From Bacteroidales bacterium 52_46 (GTDB lineage Bacteria; Bacteroidota; Bacteroidia; Bacteroidales; Muribaculaceae), in the NCBI GenBank assembly GCA_001915385.1, contig MNQK01000002.1, forward strand, positions 62,001 through 126,000: a stretch of 64,000 nt of DNA, written 5' to 3'. Positions within the stretch are counted from its first letter, which is position 1, and each line of letters starts with the position of its first letter. Of the stretch, positions 15,599 through 24,431 are shown one piece after another. Position numbers and translations under genes: made by a program. The notes under the pieces were generated by a model that was given only the letters and a program-made list of their open reading frames with translations, had not been told where the DNA came from and did not search any database.

Positions 15599-17119
15599 TT
15601 ATTGCAGCGGCTTGAACGAGAGCCTGTTAATCACACCTCGCCACACGCTGTTGTAGAGGTATCCCTCGCTGTCATATCCGCCGAACAGATAGATGTAGGG
15701 CACTTCCCACTGCGTAATCGGAGCCGTAGCGCGCGACACCGGTATGTCGCACTCGGCAGGCACCCACCACCGCGGCAGAGGCTTCGGTTGATATTCCTTC
15801 CATTCGCGCGACGACGAGCGGGCCGCTGTGACCGTCTTGTCAACCACGATAGCCTGCGCCATAGTGCGCGGCAGTATGTACGACGGCAACTGCACCAGTT
15901 CATCACCCTCCTTCCAGTCAAGGCCGGAGTTGCGCGACACATATACTTTTTCGTTCAGTCCCCCGGCATTCTCGCCGCACATCGCTATCAGCACCGACAT
16001 TTCGGTCGACACCCACGACAGCGTATCGGTCTTGGCCATGCGGTAGTCGAACATTGCCGCATTGGCTATCTGTTTGGGGAATTTATCCGAGATTTTAGCC
16101 CACTGCTTTCCGTCGTAGCCCCACACGGCATTGGTGAGTTCGCCCGAAGCCGTACGGCCGCCGAGCATCACTACCTGCGGCTGCGTAGTCCATTTCGAGG
16201 TAAGTTCGCAAAGCTGTCCCGTGGCCTCCACAGGGAAACCGGCGGGAGCGGCACTCTCGGCGCCGGCAGGATAGGTCACGCGCACATAGCCCGCTTCCGA
16301 AGTCTTTACTCCGAGCAGCGTATTGCCGTATCCGCCGTATATATGATGCCATTTCTCGGCGGTAGCGCTCCAGCTGAAGCCGTCGGCCGATGTGTAAAGC
16401 GTTCCGTCGGTCGCAAGTATATAAAGGGCGTCGGCCGTTGCCGAAAACGATGCGACATCAGGTTTGAAACCGAAATCCACGGCTGCCACATCCCAGTCAT
16501 CGTCAAATGGATTTGCAGTCATTGCAACGGCATAGCGGGCGCCGTTGCCTGTCAGGCACACGGTCCGGTCGCCGTATTTCACCGATTTCTGCATCTTGGG
16601 AGCGGCGATATTGGTAGGCAGCTTGCGCATAGCCGTCTCGTCCCAGTAAAGCGAGTCGGGCACCATCTTGTGCACATTGACATTGATGGTATAGTCGCGC
16701 TCCGACTTGCCGTCAAACGACACCAGATGCAGGCGCACAGGCCCGTTGGTGAAATCGATTGAATCGGTCGAGTTGGTGAGATAGTTGATTACGGTGTCGG
16801 CAGCGTTCTTGCGCGGTACGTTAAGCTCCACCTTCGAGCATGCGTCGGTAGTAATCTGCAGCACGAGTTTGTCGGTTTTGGTACCGAACGGCAGTGAATC
16901 TGCATTGAATATTCGGGCGTTTACCAGGTCGATTGAGAAAAACACGGAGTCAAGACCCGACAGCACTTTTGCATCTGCCTTGAGCTTGAAACTCTTCACC
17001 TGTGTGCTTCCGTATACCACTTCCGACACATCGTCGCTACTGTCATCGTTGCATGAGGTGAACATTGCCGTCGAGGCAAGAAATCCTGCTGCAAGTATTG
17101 ATAATAATTTCGATTTCAT
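15599..17119 (-). CDS. DUF6242-like lipoprotein with beta-propeller-like C-terminus
   Basis: A 506-residue lipoprotein: lipobox at Cys23 (TAMFTSC), an Asp/Ser linker, an Ig-like N-terminal part (about residues 40-165) and a C-terminal region with repeating Trp- and Tyr-rich strand units (GYGNTLLGVKTSEAGYVRV, VMLGGRTASGELTNAVWGYDGKQWAKI, YIYLFGGYDSEGYLYNSVWRGVINRL) that look like kelch/propeller blades. It resembles DUF6242 proteins; the function is unknown. It is the most upstream gene of the minus-strand envelope cluster, with a -7 promoter box at 17266 and a structured 5' leader. Confidence 0.75.
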   Translation of the reverse strand: MKSKLLSILAAGFLASTAMFTSCNDDSSDDVSEVVYGSTQVKSFKLKADAKVLSGLDSVFFSIDLVNARIFNADSLPFGTKTDKLVLQITTDACSKVELNVPRKNAADTVINYLTNSTDSIDFTNGPVRLHLVSFDGKSERDYTINVNVHKMVPDSLYWDETAMRKLPTNIAAPKMQKSVKYGDRTVCLTGNGARYAVAMTANPFDDDWDVAAVDFGFKPDVASFSATADALYILATDGTLYTSADGFSWSATAEKWHHIYGGYGNTLLGVKTSEAGYVRVTYPAGAESAAPAGFPVEATGQLCELTSKWTTQPQVVMLGGRTASGELTNAVWGYDGKQWAKISDKFPKQIANAAMFDYRMAKTDTLSWVSTEMSVLIAMCGENAGGLNEKVYVSRNSGLDWKEGDELVQLPSYILPRTMAQAIVVDKTVTAARSSSREWKEYQPKPLPRWWVPAECDIPVSRATAPITQWEVPYIYLFGGYDSEGYLYNSVWRGVINRLSFKPLQ

Positions 17120-17141
17120 TTTCAGTTGACAATCTTAACTT

Positions 17142-17230
17142 CAATATCCGGTAAAATCTCTACTGCCGTATGGCGCAATAGGTTATGCGCCGCACGCCGC
17201 ATGGCAGTGGCAATCCGTCACCGGATATTG
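17142..17230 (-). ncRNA. Structured 5' leader upstream of the DUF6242 gene (candidate RNA element)
   Basis: A perfect 11-bp outer stem (CAATATCCGGT 17142-17152 with ACCGGATATTG 17220-17230) encloses a second stem (ACTGCC with GGCAGT) and an inner GCGCAAT/ATGCGC hairpin. It lies between the -7 box at 17266 and the start at 17119, so it would be transcribed. Confidence 0.45.
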
Positions 17231-17265
17231 CGCCGACTGCGGGCCGGACATGATATTTCAACATG

Positions 17266-17273
17266 CAAAGTTA
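17266..17273 (-). promoter_or_regulatory. Promoter -7 box for the DUF6242 gene
   Basis: TAACTTTG on the minus strand, about 147 bp before the start codon. No clear -33 box. Confidence 0.5.
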
Positions 17274-17367
17274 ACGTATTTTTCCATATTTCTGCAGTAC
17301 GTTTATTGAAAAATTGTCGTAATTCTTTAATTGTCGTTAATTTAAACACCCCGCCCGGCTATCTGAC

Positions 17368-17405
17368 TATATAGCTATTATAGCTATATTAGCTATTTTA
17401 GCTAC
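17368..17405. repeat. TTAGCTATA-type 9-bp repeat tract (short copy)
   Basis: Four units (AGCTATTAT, AGCTATATT, AGCTATTTT, AGCTA) of the same 9-bp type as the long tract at 7741, between the nuoN terminator and the DUF6242 promoter region. Confidence 0.8.
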
Positions 17406-17439
17406 CGCCGGGCGGCTTAAGCCCCCTCGCTACAAAAAC

Positions 17440-17473
17440 ATTGCGGGGAGCGGCTGATGCCGCTCCCCGCAAT
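17440..17473 (-). terminator. Intrinsic terminator of the nuo-atp block
   Basis: A perfect 15-bp stem ATTGCGGGGAGCGGC with a TGAT loop, followed on the minus strand by GTTTTTG. It lies 25 bp after the nuoN stop. Confidence 0.92.
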
Positions 17474-17497
17474 ACGGTCGTATCTTACGCCGCTACA

Positions 17498-18970
17498 TTA
17501 CAGCGGGGTTGAAGTCATTGTGAGAATCGAGTTGTAGGCCACGCTGACGATACCGAGCAATATGATACCGCCGACCGTGATTACGAGAGCGAAGCGCTCA
17601 GAGCATGCGCTCCTGAAGTTGGCTATCTCGCACTCCTCGGGAGCAATGTACATGGCCTTCACCACAAGCAGATAGTAGTAGAGCGACACAATCGTGTTGA
17701 TCAACGCGATGAGCACCAGCACATACATTGCCACGCTGCCCTGATTGAGGGCGCCGGTGAAGATGAAGAATTTGCTGAAGAAACCTGCGAACGGCGGGAT
17801 ACCTGCGAGCGAAAACATCGCGAGCATCATGGCGAATGCCAGACGCGGGTTGGTCTTGTGCAGACCGCGGTAAGAATCCATGCCTACAAGGCCGGTCTTG
17901 TTCTCGATAGCCTGAATTACACCGAAAGCGGCGAGGTTGGAGAAGATGTACACGAGAATGTAGAACATCATCGCTGCGAGCGACATCTCGTTGGCGCCGA
18001 TGACACCGAGCATGATATAGCCGGCCTGCGACACTGACGAGAACGCAAGGAAGCGTTTCATGTTGCGCTGACGGATGGCGAAGAGGTTACCCACCGTGAT
18101 TGTGGCGATGATGAGCGCGTAGAGCATCCATTCCCATGCGTCGGAGTAGAACTGGCCGAACACCTGCACCATCACTACCATGAAGGCGAACGCTGTGGCA
18201 CCCTTCGAGATGACCGACAGATAGGAGGTCACCGAAGTCGGGGCGCCCTGATATACGTCGGCTGTCCAAAGGTGGAACGGCACAAGCGACAGTTTGAAGC
18301 CGATGCCCGCCATCACAAACGCCATGGCCACGATGAGCAGACCCGAGTCATGGAGCGCTGCGGCCGCGATTTCATCGAAGTAGAGCGAACCGGCAAGACC
18401 GTAGACAAACGACAGGCCTAACATGAAGATTGCCGACGAGAACACTGCGGTGAGTATATATTTCACGGCAGCCTCGTGGCTCTCGTATTTGTTCTTGTCA
18501 AACGCCACCATCGCTGCCAGCGGGAGCGATGCCGACTCAAGTCCGATGACGAAGAGAAGGAAGTGACGGGCAGAAATCATCAGGTACATGCCGAAGAGCG
18601 TGATGAGCAGCAGTTCGTAGAACTCGGCGCGGCGCATTGTCTGCGGCTCGCTCTCGTTCCATTTCATCGACTGGATGAGCACTATCAGCACACCGATGTT
18701 GAGTATATTCTTGATTGTAGCCACAACCGGAGTGGTCGAATACATGCCGCCGAACACGCTCTGCACGTTGCCCGTCACCGAGCAGCAGAATCCGTAGGCG
18801 GTGAATATCGCGAACAGCACTACGGCCACTGTCGAGATGCCTTTGACGGCTTTCTTGTCCGTCCCGGCCACCGCGTGGCGCGGTGCGAATAAATCATAAA
18901 GGAAGACCAATAGAAATACGATTAACAATCCTATTTCTTGCTTCATTGCCAAAAATTGAGAATAATCCAT
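17498..18970 (-). CDS. nuoN: NADH-quinone oxidoreductase subunit N
   Basis: A 490-residue antiporter-like membrane subunit with about 14 transmembrane segments. The central proton-channel region is clear: LESASLPLAAMVAFDK, GIGFKLSLVPFHLWTADVYQGAPTSVTSYLSVISKGA and the KRFLAFSSVSQAGYIMLG helix, with lysines in the expected discontinuous helices. It is part of the proton-pumping arm of complex I. It is the last gene of the block, 15 bp after nuoM, and is followed by a strong terminator. Confidence 0.95.
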   Translation of the reverse strand: MDYSQFLAMKQEIGLLIVFLLVFLYDLFAPRHAVAGTDKKAVKGISTVAVVLFAIFTAYGFCCSVTGNVQSVFGGMYSTTPVVATIKNILNIGVLIVLIQSMKWNESEPQTMRRAEFYELLLITLFGMYLMISARHFLLFVIGLESASLPLAAMVAFDKNKYESHEAAVKYILTAVFSSAIFMLGLSFVYGLAGSLYFDEIAAAALHDSGLLIVAMAFVMAGIGFKLSLVPFHLWTADVYQGAPTSVTSYLSVISKGATAFAFMVVMVQVFGQFYSDAWEWMLYALIIATITVGNLFAIRQRNMKRFLAFSSVSQAGYIMLGVIGANEMSLAAMMFYILVYIFSNLAAFGVIQAIENKTGLVGMDSYRGLHKTNPRLAFAMMLAMFSLAGIPPFAGFFSKFFIFTGALNQGSVAMYVLVLIALINTIVSLYYYLLVVKAMYIAPEECEIANFRSACSERFALVITVGGIILLGIVSVAYNSILTMTSTPL

Positions 18971-18985
18971 TTCTTATTAATCTTT

Positions 18986-20530
18986 TTAGAATATGTTCAT
19001 CATGTTCAGCTTCACGGCCTCGAAAATCTCGCCGTTGAATGTGTCGCGTATAAGCCCTGCGAAGAAGTTGGGGAAGCAGCCGATGGCGGCGACGCTGACA
19101 ATCAGTGTCACTGTCGACACACGTTCCCACCATGTTCCGTCGGTGAGCTGCAGGTGATGCTTGTCCTGCACCGGGCCGAGCAGCAGCTTGCCGACCACGC
19201 GGAGGATATAGACCGCGGTTATCACGATCGAGCAGCATGCCACGATTGTGAATACCAGGCGGAGCGAACCGGCTCCGGCGAGATATTCGCTCATACCCTG
19301 CTGGAACGAACCTACGAAGATGGTCATCTCGGCCACGAAGCCCGACAGACCCGGCAGACCCAATGAGGCGAAACCGGCTATCACGTAGCACACCGCGAGG
19401 TAAGGCATGATTTTCATCAGGCCGCCCATCTGGCGTATGTCACGCGTGTGGGTACGTCCGTATATCATACCGATGAGGGCGAAGAAGAGGGCTGTCATCA
19501 GACCGTGCGAGAGCATCTGCATCACCGCACCGGTCATAGCCGTCTGGTTGATCATCAGTATCGCGAAGAGCACGAGGCCGCAGTGCGACACCGAAGAGTA
19601 GGCGTTGATGTATTTGAGGTCGGTCTGTACGCATGCCGAGAAGGCTCCGTAGACAACCGAAACACCGGTCAGTATGAGGAATATCCATGCGAGCTCGTTG
19701 GCAGCCTCGGGCATCAGGTACATGGCCACGCGGAAGCAGCCGTAGCCACCGAGCTTCATGAGCACGCCGGCGTGGAGCATCGACACCGCGGTCGGTGCGC
19801 ATGCGTGACCGTCGGGACTCCATGTGTGGAAGGGGAACATCGCGCCGAGCACACCGAATCCGACAAACGTCATCGGGAACAGGAAGTACTGCCAGCCTTT
19901 CTCAACACCGCCGTTTCCGACGATTTCAAGGATATTCCATGTATGGTGTCCGTCAACCACCGGTCCGTTGTAATAGATGCCGATCAGTCCGAGCATCAGG
20001 AAGGCCGAGCCGCCCATGAGCATGAGGGTCAGCTTCATTGCCGAGTATTCCTTGCGGCCTGTGCCCCATACACCGATGAGAAGGTACATCGGGATGAGAG
20101 CCACCTCGTAGAACATGAACATGGTGAACAGGTCGACCGAGATGAAGAAGCCGTAGACACCCGTGGAGAGAAGTATCAGCCAAAGGAAGAAGGCTTTGGG
20201 ATTGTCAATTTTCCATGAAGCGAACGAACCGGCAAAGATAATAATAGATGTCAGTATGAGCATAGCTATCGACACACCGTCTACGCCCACTGCAAGATGT
20301 ATGTGCAGGGACTCAAACCAGGTCCACGACCCGCAGAAGAGCATCGGGTCAGCGGGATTGGTTGCACGCTGTGCCAGATATTCCACCAAAAGGTACACGC
20401 TCAGACCTATCAGCACGAGCGAACCCGCCACTGCTACCGCGCGTATCTGCTTGATATTGCGGCACAGTGCCAATCCCCCCAGCATAAGTATGGGGATGAT
20501 TACGAAATATATCAGTATATTGGAAAACAT
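18986..20530 (-). CDS. nuoM: NADH-quinone oxidoreductase subunit M
   Basis: A 514-residue polytopic antiporter-like subunit. Conserved stretches include YEVALIPMYLLIGVWG (channel glutamate), GAMFPFHTWSPDGHACAPTAVSMLHAGVLMKLGGYG and DLKYINAYSSVSHCGLVLFA. It forms one of the three distal proton channels of complex I. Gene order L-M-N is standard; nuoM follows nuoL by 38 bp and precedes nuoN by 15 bp. Confidence 0.95.
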   Translation of the reverse strand: MFSNILIYFVIIPILMLGGLALCRNIKQIRAVAVAGSLVLIGLSVYLLVEYLAQRATNPADPMLFCGSWTWFESLHIHLAVGVDGVSIAMLILTSIIIFAGSFASWKIDNPKAFFLWLILLSTGVYGFFISVDLFTMFMFYEVALIPMYLLIGVWGTGRKEYSAMKLTLMLMGGSAFLMLGLIGIYYNGPVVDGHHTWNILEIVGNGGVEKGWQYFLFPMTFVGFGVLGAMFPFHTWSPDGHACAPTAVSMLHAGVLMKLGGYGCFRVAMYLMPEAANELAWIFLILTGVSVVYGAFSACVQTDLKYINAYSSVSHCGLVLFAILMINQTAMTGAVMQMLSHGLMTALFFALIGMIYGRTHTRDIRQMGGLMKIMPYLAVCYVIAGFASLGLPGLSGFVAEMTIFVGSFQQGMSEYLAGAGSLRLVFTIVACCSIVITAVYILRVVGKLLLGPVQDKHHLQLTDGTWWERVSTVTLIVSVAAIGCFPNFFAGLIRDTFNGEIFEAVKLNMMNIF

Positions 20531-20568
20531 GATTTACTATATTTGAAACTGTTAGCGCTCTGTGTCGG

Positions 20569-22575
20569 TTAGAAGAATAAGAAGATTACTGCCACTGTTC
20601 CTCCGCCGAGCACCAAAGCTCCGATGAGGTATACCCATACATAGCTCTGTACGTTGCCCGACTGCAGGCCGCGTATGGCGTAGGAAGCCTTGTTGGTGAT
20701 GGTGGCGAAAGCGTCCATCGTGCCGTCGATGATATGACGGTCAAACCACGCTATAGGCTTGCAGACACGGCTGAAGATGATGTTGTGGGTAATGAACATG
20801 TAAAGTTCGTCCCAGTAGAAGCGGTGGCGTGCCCATGTCCACAGACGGGGGAAGAGCAGGCGCATGCGCTCGGGAAGCGGGTTTTCCTTGCGATACATGA
20901 TTGTTGCGAGGCCGATTGCGAGCAGTGCCACGCAAAGGCTTATCGAGGCAATCATCCAGTTGATGCCGCCGTGGTGGGGATGTCCGTTCCAGGTAACAAG
21001 GTCGCCGAAGGGAACGAATCCCGCGAATGTAGCGATTACGGCGAGGATGACAAGCGGAAGGGTCATTGTCCAGGGCTGGTCCTTGGGAGCGTGGTGTCCT
21101 TCGGGCACTTTGTGTTCCTTCCACCAGAAGATGAGGTAGTAGAGGCGGAACATATAGAACGCTGTCAGTCCGGCTACCATCGACATCCATACATATCCGA
21201 ATATCGTGTTGCCGAAGCAGGCGGTGAGGATTTCATCTTTCGAGAAGAAGCCCGAGAACGGTATGATACCGGCGATGGCGAGACAGCCCACAAGGAATGT
21301 GATGTGGGTGATAGGCATGCGTTTGCGCAGGCCGTGCATCGCGGTGTAGTCGTTCGAGCCTACGGCATGGATGAGAGCACCGGCGCCGAGGAAGAGGAGG
21401 GCTTTGAACATCGCGTGGGTGAACAGGTGGAACATCGACGCCATGTAGCCGAGGTTGTCATGCACTTCGGGGCGCGATACGCCGAGCGACACCATCATGA
21501 ACGCTATCTGCGAGATGGTCGAGAACGCGAGCACACGTTTGATGTCGAGCTGCGTGCAGGCCACGACTGCTGCATAGAATGCCGTGATTGCGCCTACCCA
21601 TGTCACGATGTCGAGCGCGGCTCCTCCCATCGCTTCATTCATCATGAAGAGCGGGAACAGACGGGCCACGAGGTATACACCGGCCACGACCATTGTTGCG
21701 GCGTGGATGAGGGCCGACACGGGGGTCGGGCCTTCCATAGCGTCGGGGAGCCAGATATGGAGCGGCATCATGGCCGACTTACCCATACCTCCCATGAAGA
21801 TGAGCACGAGTGCCCAGGTCATGAGCGAACCGCCGAGGAACATCTGTCCGGCGCCTGTCTCGAGAGCGGTCGTTGCTGTAGCCGCGTCTACCACGTAAGT
21901 GTTTTCAACACCGGCGATGGGAGTCGAGGTGAGCGACATGAAGTCAAACGTCCCGGTAGTGAACGACAGGATAAGGATACCGATAAGGAATCCGAGGTCG
22001 GCGAAACGGGTGACGATGAATGCCTTCTTCGAAGCCGATACGGCCGAAGGCTTGGTGTAGTAAAATCCGATAAGGAGGTATGACGATGCACCCACAAGCT
22101 CCCAGAAGATATACATCTGGAAAATGTTTGTGGCAACCACAAGGCCGAGCATCGAGAAGCTGAAGAGCGACAGGAATGCGTAAAAACGCTGGAAACCTGT
22201 CTCCCACACGCCGTGATGGTCGCGCATGTAGCCGTTGCTGTAGAGATGCACCATAAACGAGATGGTGGTGATGACCACAAGCATCAGCGCCGAAATCGGG
22301 TCTAACAAAAATCCTAACTTGATGACGAGATTGCCCCACAGCGCCAGCCAGTCCTGGTTGAACACTATGTACTGCACGCGAGTGCCGTCTTCGACAAAAT
22401 CGCCTGAGAAGAAATAAAGATAAGCTGTGTAGTAGGCCATAATCATCGTGACGCCCATTCCGGCGGTACCGATGATGCCTGCCCACTTATGGCTCATAAA
22501 CTTGCCGAAAAGCCCCAGGAAGAGGAACATCAGCAGTGGCAGAACCAGAATCAAGAGCGGTAATGTTGCTTCCAT
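20569..22575 (-). CDS. nuoL: NADH-quinone oxidoreductase subunit L
   Basis: A 668-residue membrane subunit. It has WELVGASSYLLIGFYYTKPSA, GKSAMMPLHIWLPDAMEGPTPVSALIHAATMVVAGVYLVAR and DIKRVLAFSTISQIAFMMVSLG. The C-terminal part (after about residue 530) has the extra helices leading to the long lateral helix that runs along subunits M and N. It is the distal proton-pumping subunit. It starts 6 bp after nuoK. Confidence 0.95.
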   Translation of the reverse strand: MEATLPLLILVLPLLMFLFLGLFGKFMSHKWAGIIGTAGMGVTMIMAYYTAYLYFFSGDFVEDGTRVQYIVFNQDWLALWGNLVIKLGFLLDPISALMLVVITTISFMVHLYSNGYMRDHHGVWETGFQRFYAFLSLFSFSMLGLVVATNIFQMYIFWELVGASSYLLIGFYYTKPSAVSASKKAFIVTRFADLGFLIGILILSFTTGTFDFMSLTSTPIAGVENTYVVDAATATTALETGAGQMFLGGSLMTWALVLIFMGGMGKSAMMPLHIWLPDAMEGPTPVSALIHAATMVVAGVYLVARLFPLFMMNEAMGGAALDIVTWVGAITAFYAAVVACTQLDIKRVLAFSTISQIAFMMVSLGVSRPEVHDNLGYMASMFHLFTHAMFKALLFLGAGALIHAVGSNDYTAMHGLRKRMPITHITFLVGCLAIAGIIPFSGFFSKDEILTACFGNTIFGYVWMSMVAGLTAFYMFRLYYLIFWWKEHKVPEGHHAPKDQPWTMTLPLVILAVIATFAGFVPFGDLVTWNGHPHHGGINWMIASISLCVALLAIGLATIMYRKENPLPERMRLLFPRLWTWARHRFYWDELYMFITHNIIFSRVCKPIAWFDRHIIDGTMDAFATITNKASYAIRGLQSGNVQSYVWVYLIGALVLGGGTVAVIFLFF

Positions 22576-22581
22576 GAGTCT

Positions 22582-22911
22582 TTAAAATTTCATTTTGGTT
22601 AAATCTTTAACATCGATATCCTTTGCGATGCGGTAGGCATTGATGATGATGGCTATCGCTACCGCAGTCTCGGCGGCGGCTATCGCGATGGCGAAAAGGG
22701 TGAAGAACATACCGTCCATCTGCCCGGGGCAAAGGAAACGGTTGAACACCACGAAATTCATGTCGACCGCGTTGAGCATGAGCTCAAGGGATATCAGCAT
22801 CGCAATCATGTTGCGGCGGGTCAGAAACCCGTAAACACCACAGCAAAACATAAACAGGCTGGGTATCAGGAACATCAGTGAGTTCAGCTGAAAATTATTC
22901 AAGAAATCCAT
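22582..22911 (-). CDS. nuoK: NADH-quinone oxidoreductase subunit K
   Basis: A 109-residue protein with three transmembrane helices. The buried glutamate of helix 2 lies in MIAMLISLELMLNAVDMNFV, and a second conserved glutamate in IAAAETAVAIAIIINAYR. It is a small membrane subunit of the proton path of complex I, between nuoJ (8 bp upstream) and nuoL (6 bp downstream). Confidence 0.94.
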   Translation of the reverse strand: MDFLNNFQLNSLMFLIPSLFMFCCGVYGFLTRRNMIAMLISLELMLNAVDMNFVVFNRFLCPGQMDGMFFTLFAIAIAAAETAVAIAIIINAYRIAKDIDVKDLTKMKF

Positions 22912-22919
22912 ATCCGTAT

Positions 22920-23441
22920 TTATTTTTTACGTGCCACAACTATGCCACCGATTATACATGCAAGCAATAACACACTTATAGCCTCGAAGGGAAGCAGATA
23001 GCCGTGGTCGCCCGAACTCATCAGGTCGTGGCCGATCTGTTTCATCGTAGGCAACTGGGTCTCACCGAGGTCCGGGAGGTTCTTGATGACCGAGCAACGG
23101 CTGATGAGCGACCAAGCGCACACCACAAACATCGCGACGGCTCCGATAAGCCCCACCGTCTTTTTCTTTGACTCCAGCTTGCTGCTGTTGTCGCCCGGAT
23201 GGCTTGTCAGCAAAATCGAGAACACGAACAACACCACTATACCCCCGGCATAGACTGCGATCTGCACACCGCCTAAGAACTGGTAGCCGAGCATGAAATA
23301 AACGGCCGCGGTGGCAAAGAGGGCAAACAGCAGAAATGTCGCCGAGCGCAAAATCTTGCGTGTCGTCACAGCCAGTACCGAGAATACCATAATCGACAGC
23401 GCGATTACGATATATGCAATGATACTTCCTACTGATTCCAT
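22920..23441 (-). CDS. nuoJ: NADH-quinone oxidoreductase subunit J
   Basis: A 173-residue protein with five membrane helices. The pi-bulge helix is recognisable in YFMLGYQFLGGVQIAVYAGGIVVLFVFSILL. Between helices 3 and 4 and after helix 4 there are polar loops (SHPGDNSSKLESKKK). It connects the quinone module to the proton-pumping arm. It follows nuoI by 3 bp. Confidence 0.93.
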   Translation of the reverse strand: MESVGSIIAYIVIALSIMVFSVLAVTTRKILRSATFLLFALFATAAVYFMLGYQFLGGVQIAVYAGGIVVLFVFSILLTSHPGDNSSKLESKKKTVGLIGAVAMFVVCAWSLISRCSVIKNLPDLGETQLPTMKQIGHDLMSSGDHGYLLPFEAISVLLLACIIGGIVVARKK

Positions 23442-23444
23442 ATT

Positions 23445-24368
23445 TTAGTTTTGTTTTTTATTTTCATTATTTGCTTTCGGAGCCTCGGCGGCTTTCGGAG
23501 TACTCTGAGCGCTTTGAGCTGCGGCCTTTTCGGCTTTGAGGCGGGCGGCCTTCTCGAGAGCCTCGCGCACCTTGGCCTCCTTCTCGGGGTCGCCGGCGCA
23601 CTTGGCGAGAGCGGCCTTAACCTTGGGGTCGTTCTCGTCGATGAGCGATGCCGGAGCGGCGGCCGCAGCCTTTTCGGCTTTCAGACGGGCGGCTTTCTCA
23701 AGAGCTTCGCGCACCTTGGCCTCCTTATCGGGGTCGCCGGCGCACTTGGCGAGAGCGGCTTTAACCTTGGGGTCGTTCTCATCGATGAGCGATGCCGGAG
23801 CGGCTGCCGCACCGGCAGCCTTCTTGGCTGCTGCGGCTGCTTTGGCCGCCTCTATCTTGGCCTGCTTCTCGGCAAGGAGCTTGGCTTTCTCCTCGGGAGT
23901 GGGTTCAGGTTCCGGTTTCTCGGGCAGATAATTGAGCTGCTTGACGAGCTTGCTGCGGGTGAACACTGCCTGCTCGAAATCATTGGAAAACTCCAGTGCG
24001 TTGGTCGGACATGTCACCACGCAAAGCTGACAGAACGTACAGCTGCCCAAGTCGTAGATATATTTGTCAAGTTTCTTTTTCTTGGTGCCGTCCCATTTGT
24101 CGACCATTTTGGTAAGGACGTTGATGGTACCGTTGGGGCAATTGCGCTCGCAAGTGCCGCAGGCGATACATTTGTGGTTGCCTTCATCGTCATACTTCAG
24201 CTCCAGACACGCTCTGAAACGCTGGGGTATGTGATGAGTCTCTCGATTCTCGGGATATTTTTCCGTAATCTTAGGCGTGACGAATTCCTTTCCGGTCACC
24301 TGCATACCTTTGAGGAGACTCAAGAATCCGGAGCCTAAGCCTGAAAAATAATCTTTTACGCTACCCAT
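23445..24368 (-). CDS. nuoI: NADH-quinone oxidoreductase subunit I with long repeat-bearing C-terminal tail
   Basis: Residues 1-140 are a normal NuoI, the 2x[4Fe-4S] ferredoxin subunit: CIACGTCERNCP (Cys 67, 70, 73, 77) and CTFCQLCVVTCP (Cys 110, 113, 116, 120). From about residue 150 to 307 there is an extra Ala/Lys/Glu-rich tail. It begins with a Pro-Glu stretch (KPEPEPTPEEK), then a helix, then two nearly identical 48-residue repeats (192-239 and 240-287, starting ASLIDENDPKVKAALAKCAG), one Cys per copy. Usual bacterial NuoI proteins end before this tail. The repeat resembles the Ala/Lys-rich tails of RnfC-type redox proteins only in composition. It is the first nuo gene after the atp insertion, 63 bp after atpG. 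Confidence 0.93.
   Translation of the reverse strand: MGSVKDYFSGLGSGFLSLLKGMQVTGKEFVTPKITEKYPENRETHHIPQRFRACLELKYDDEGNHKCIACGTCERNCPNGTINVLTKMVDKWDGTKKKKLDKYIYDLGSCTFCQLCVVTCPTNALEFSNDFEQAVFTRSKLVKQLNYLPEKPEPEPTPEEKAKLLAEKQAKIEAAKAAAAAKKAAGAAAAPASLIDENDPKVKAALAKCAGDPDKEAKVREALEKAARLKAEKAAAAAPASLIDENDPKVKAALAKCAGDPEKEAKVREALEKAARLKAEKAAAQSAQSTPKAAEAPKANNENKKQN
23508..23795 (-). repeat. 144-bp tandem duplication inside nuoI
   Basis: Two in-frame copies of a 144-bp unit encode the two 48-residue repeats of the NuoI tail; the visible protein difference is mainly one Asp/Glu change (GDPDKEA against GDPEKEA). Confidence 0.92.
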
Positions 24369-24431
24369 AAGTTTCTATCTTACGTTTTGATATGTTGTTT
24401 ATATTATTTTCTCATTCCGTTGCATGCGCCG

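Noticed and set aside
15431..16762. Open frame of 443 codons on the plus strand
   Set aside because: It is a shadow of the DUF6242 lipoprotein; no start context, promoter or domain.
20734..22083. Long open frame of 449 codons on the plus strand
   Set aside because: It lies opposite nuoL, is rich in His/Glu/Arg with no family features, and is a shadow caused by GC-rich codons.
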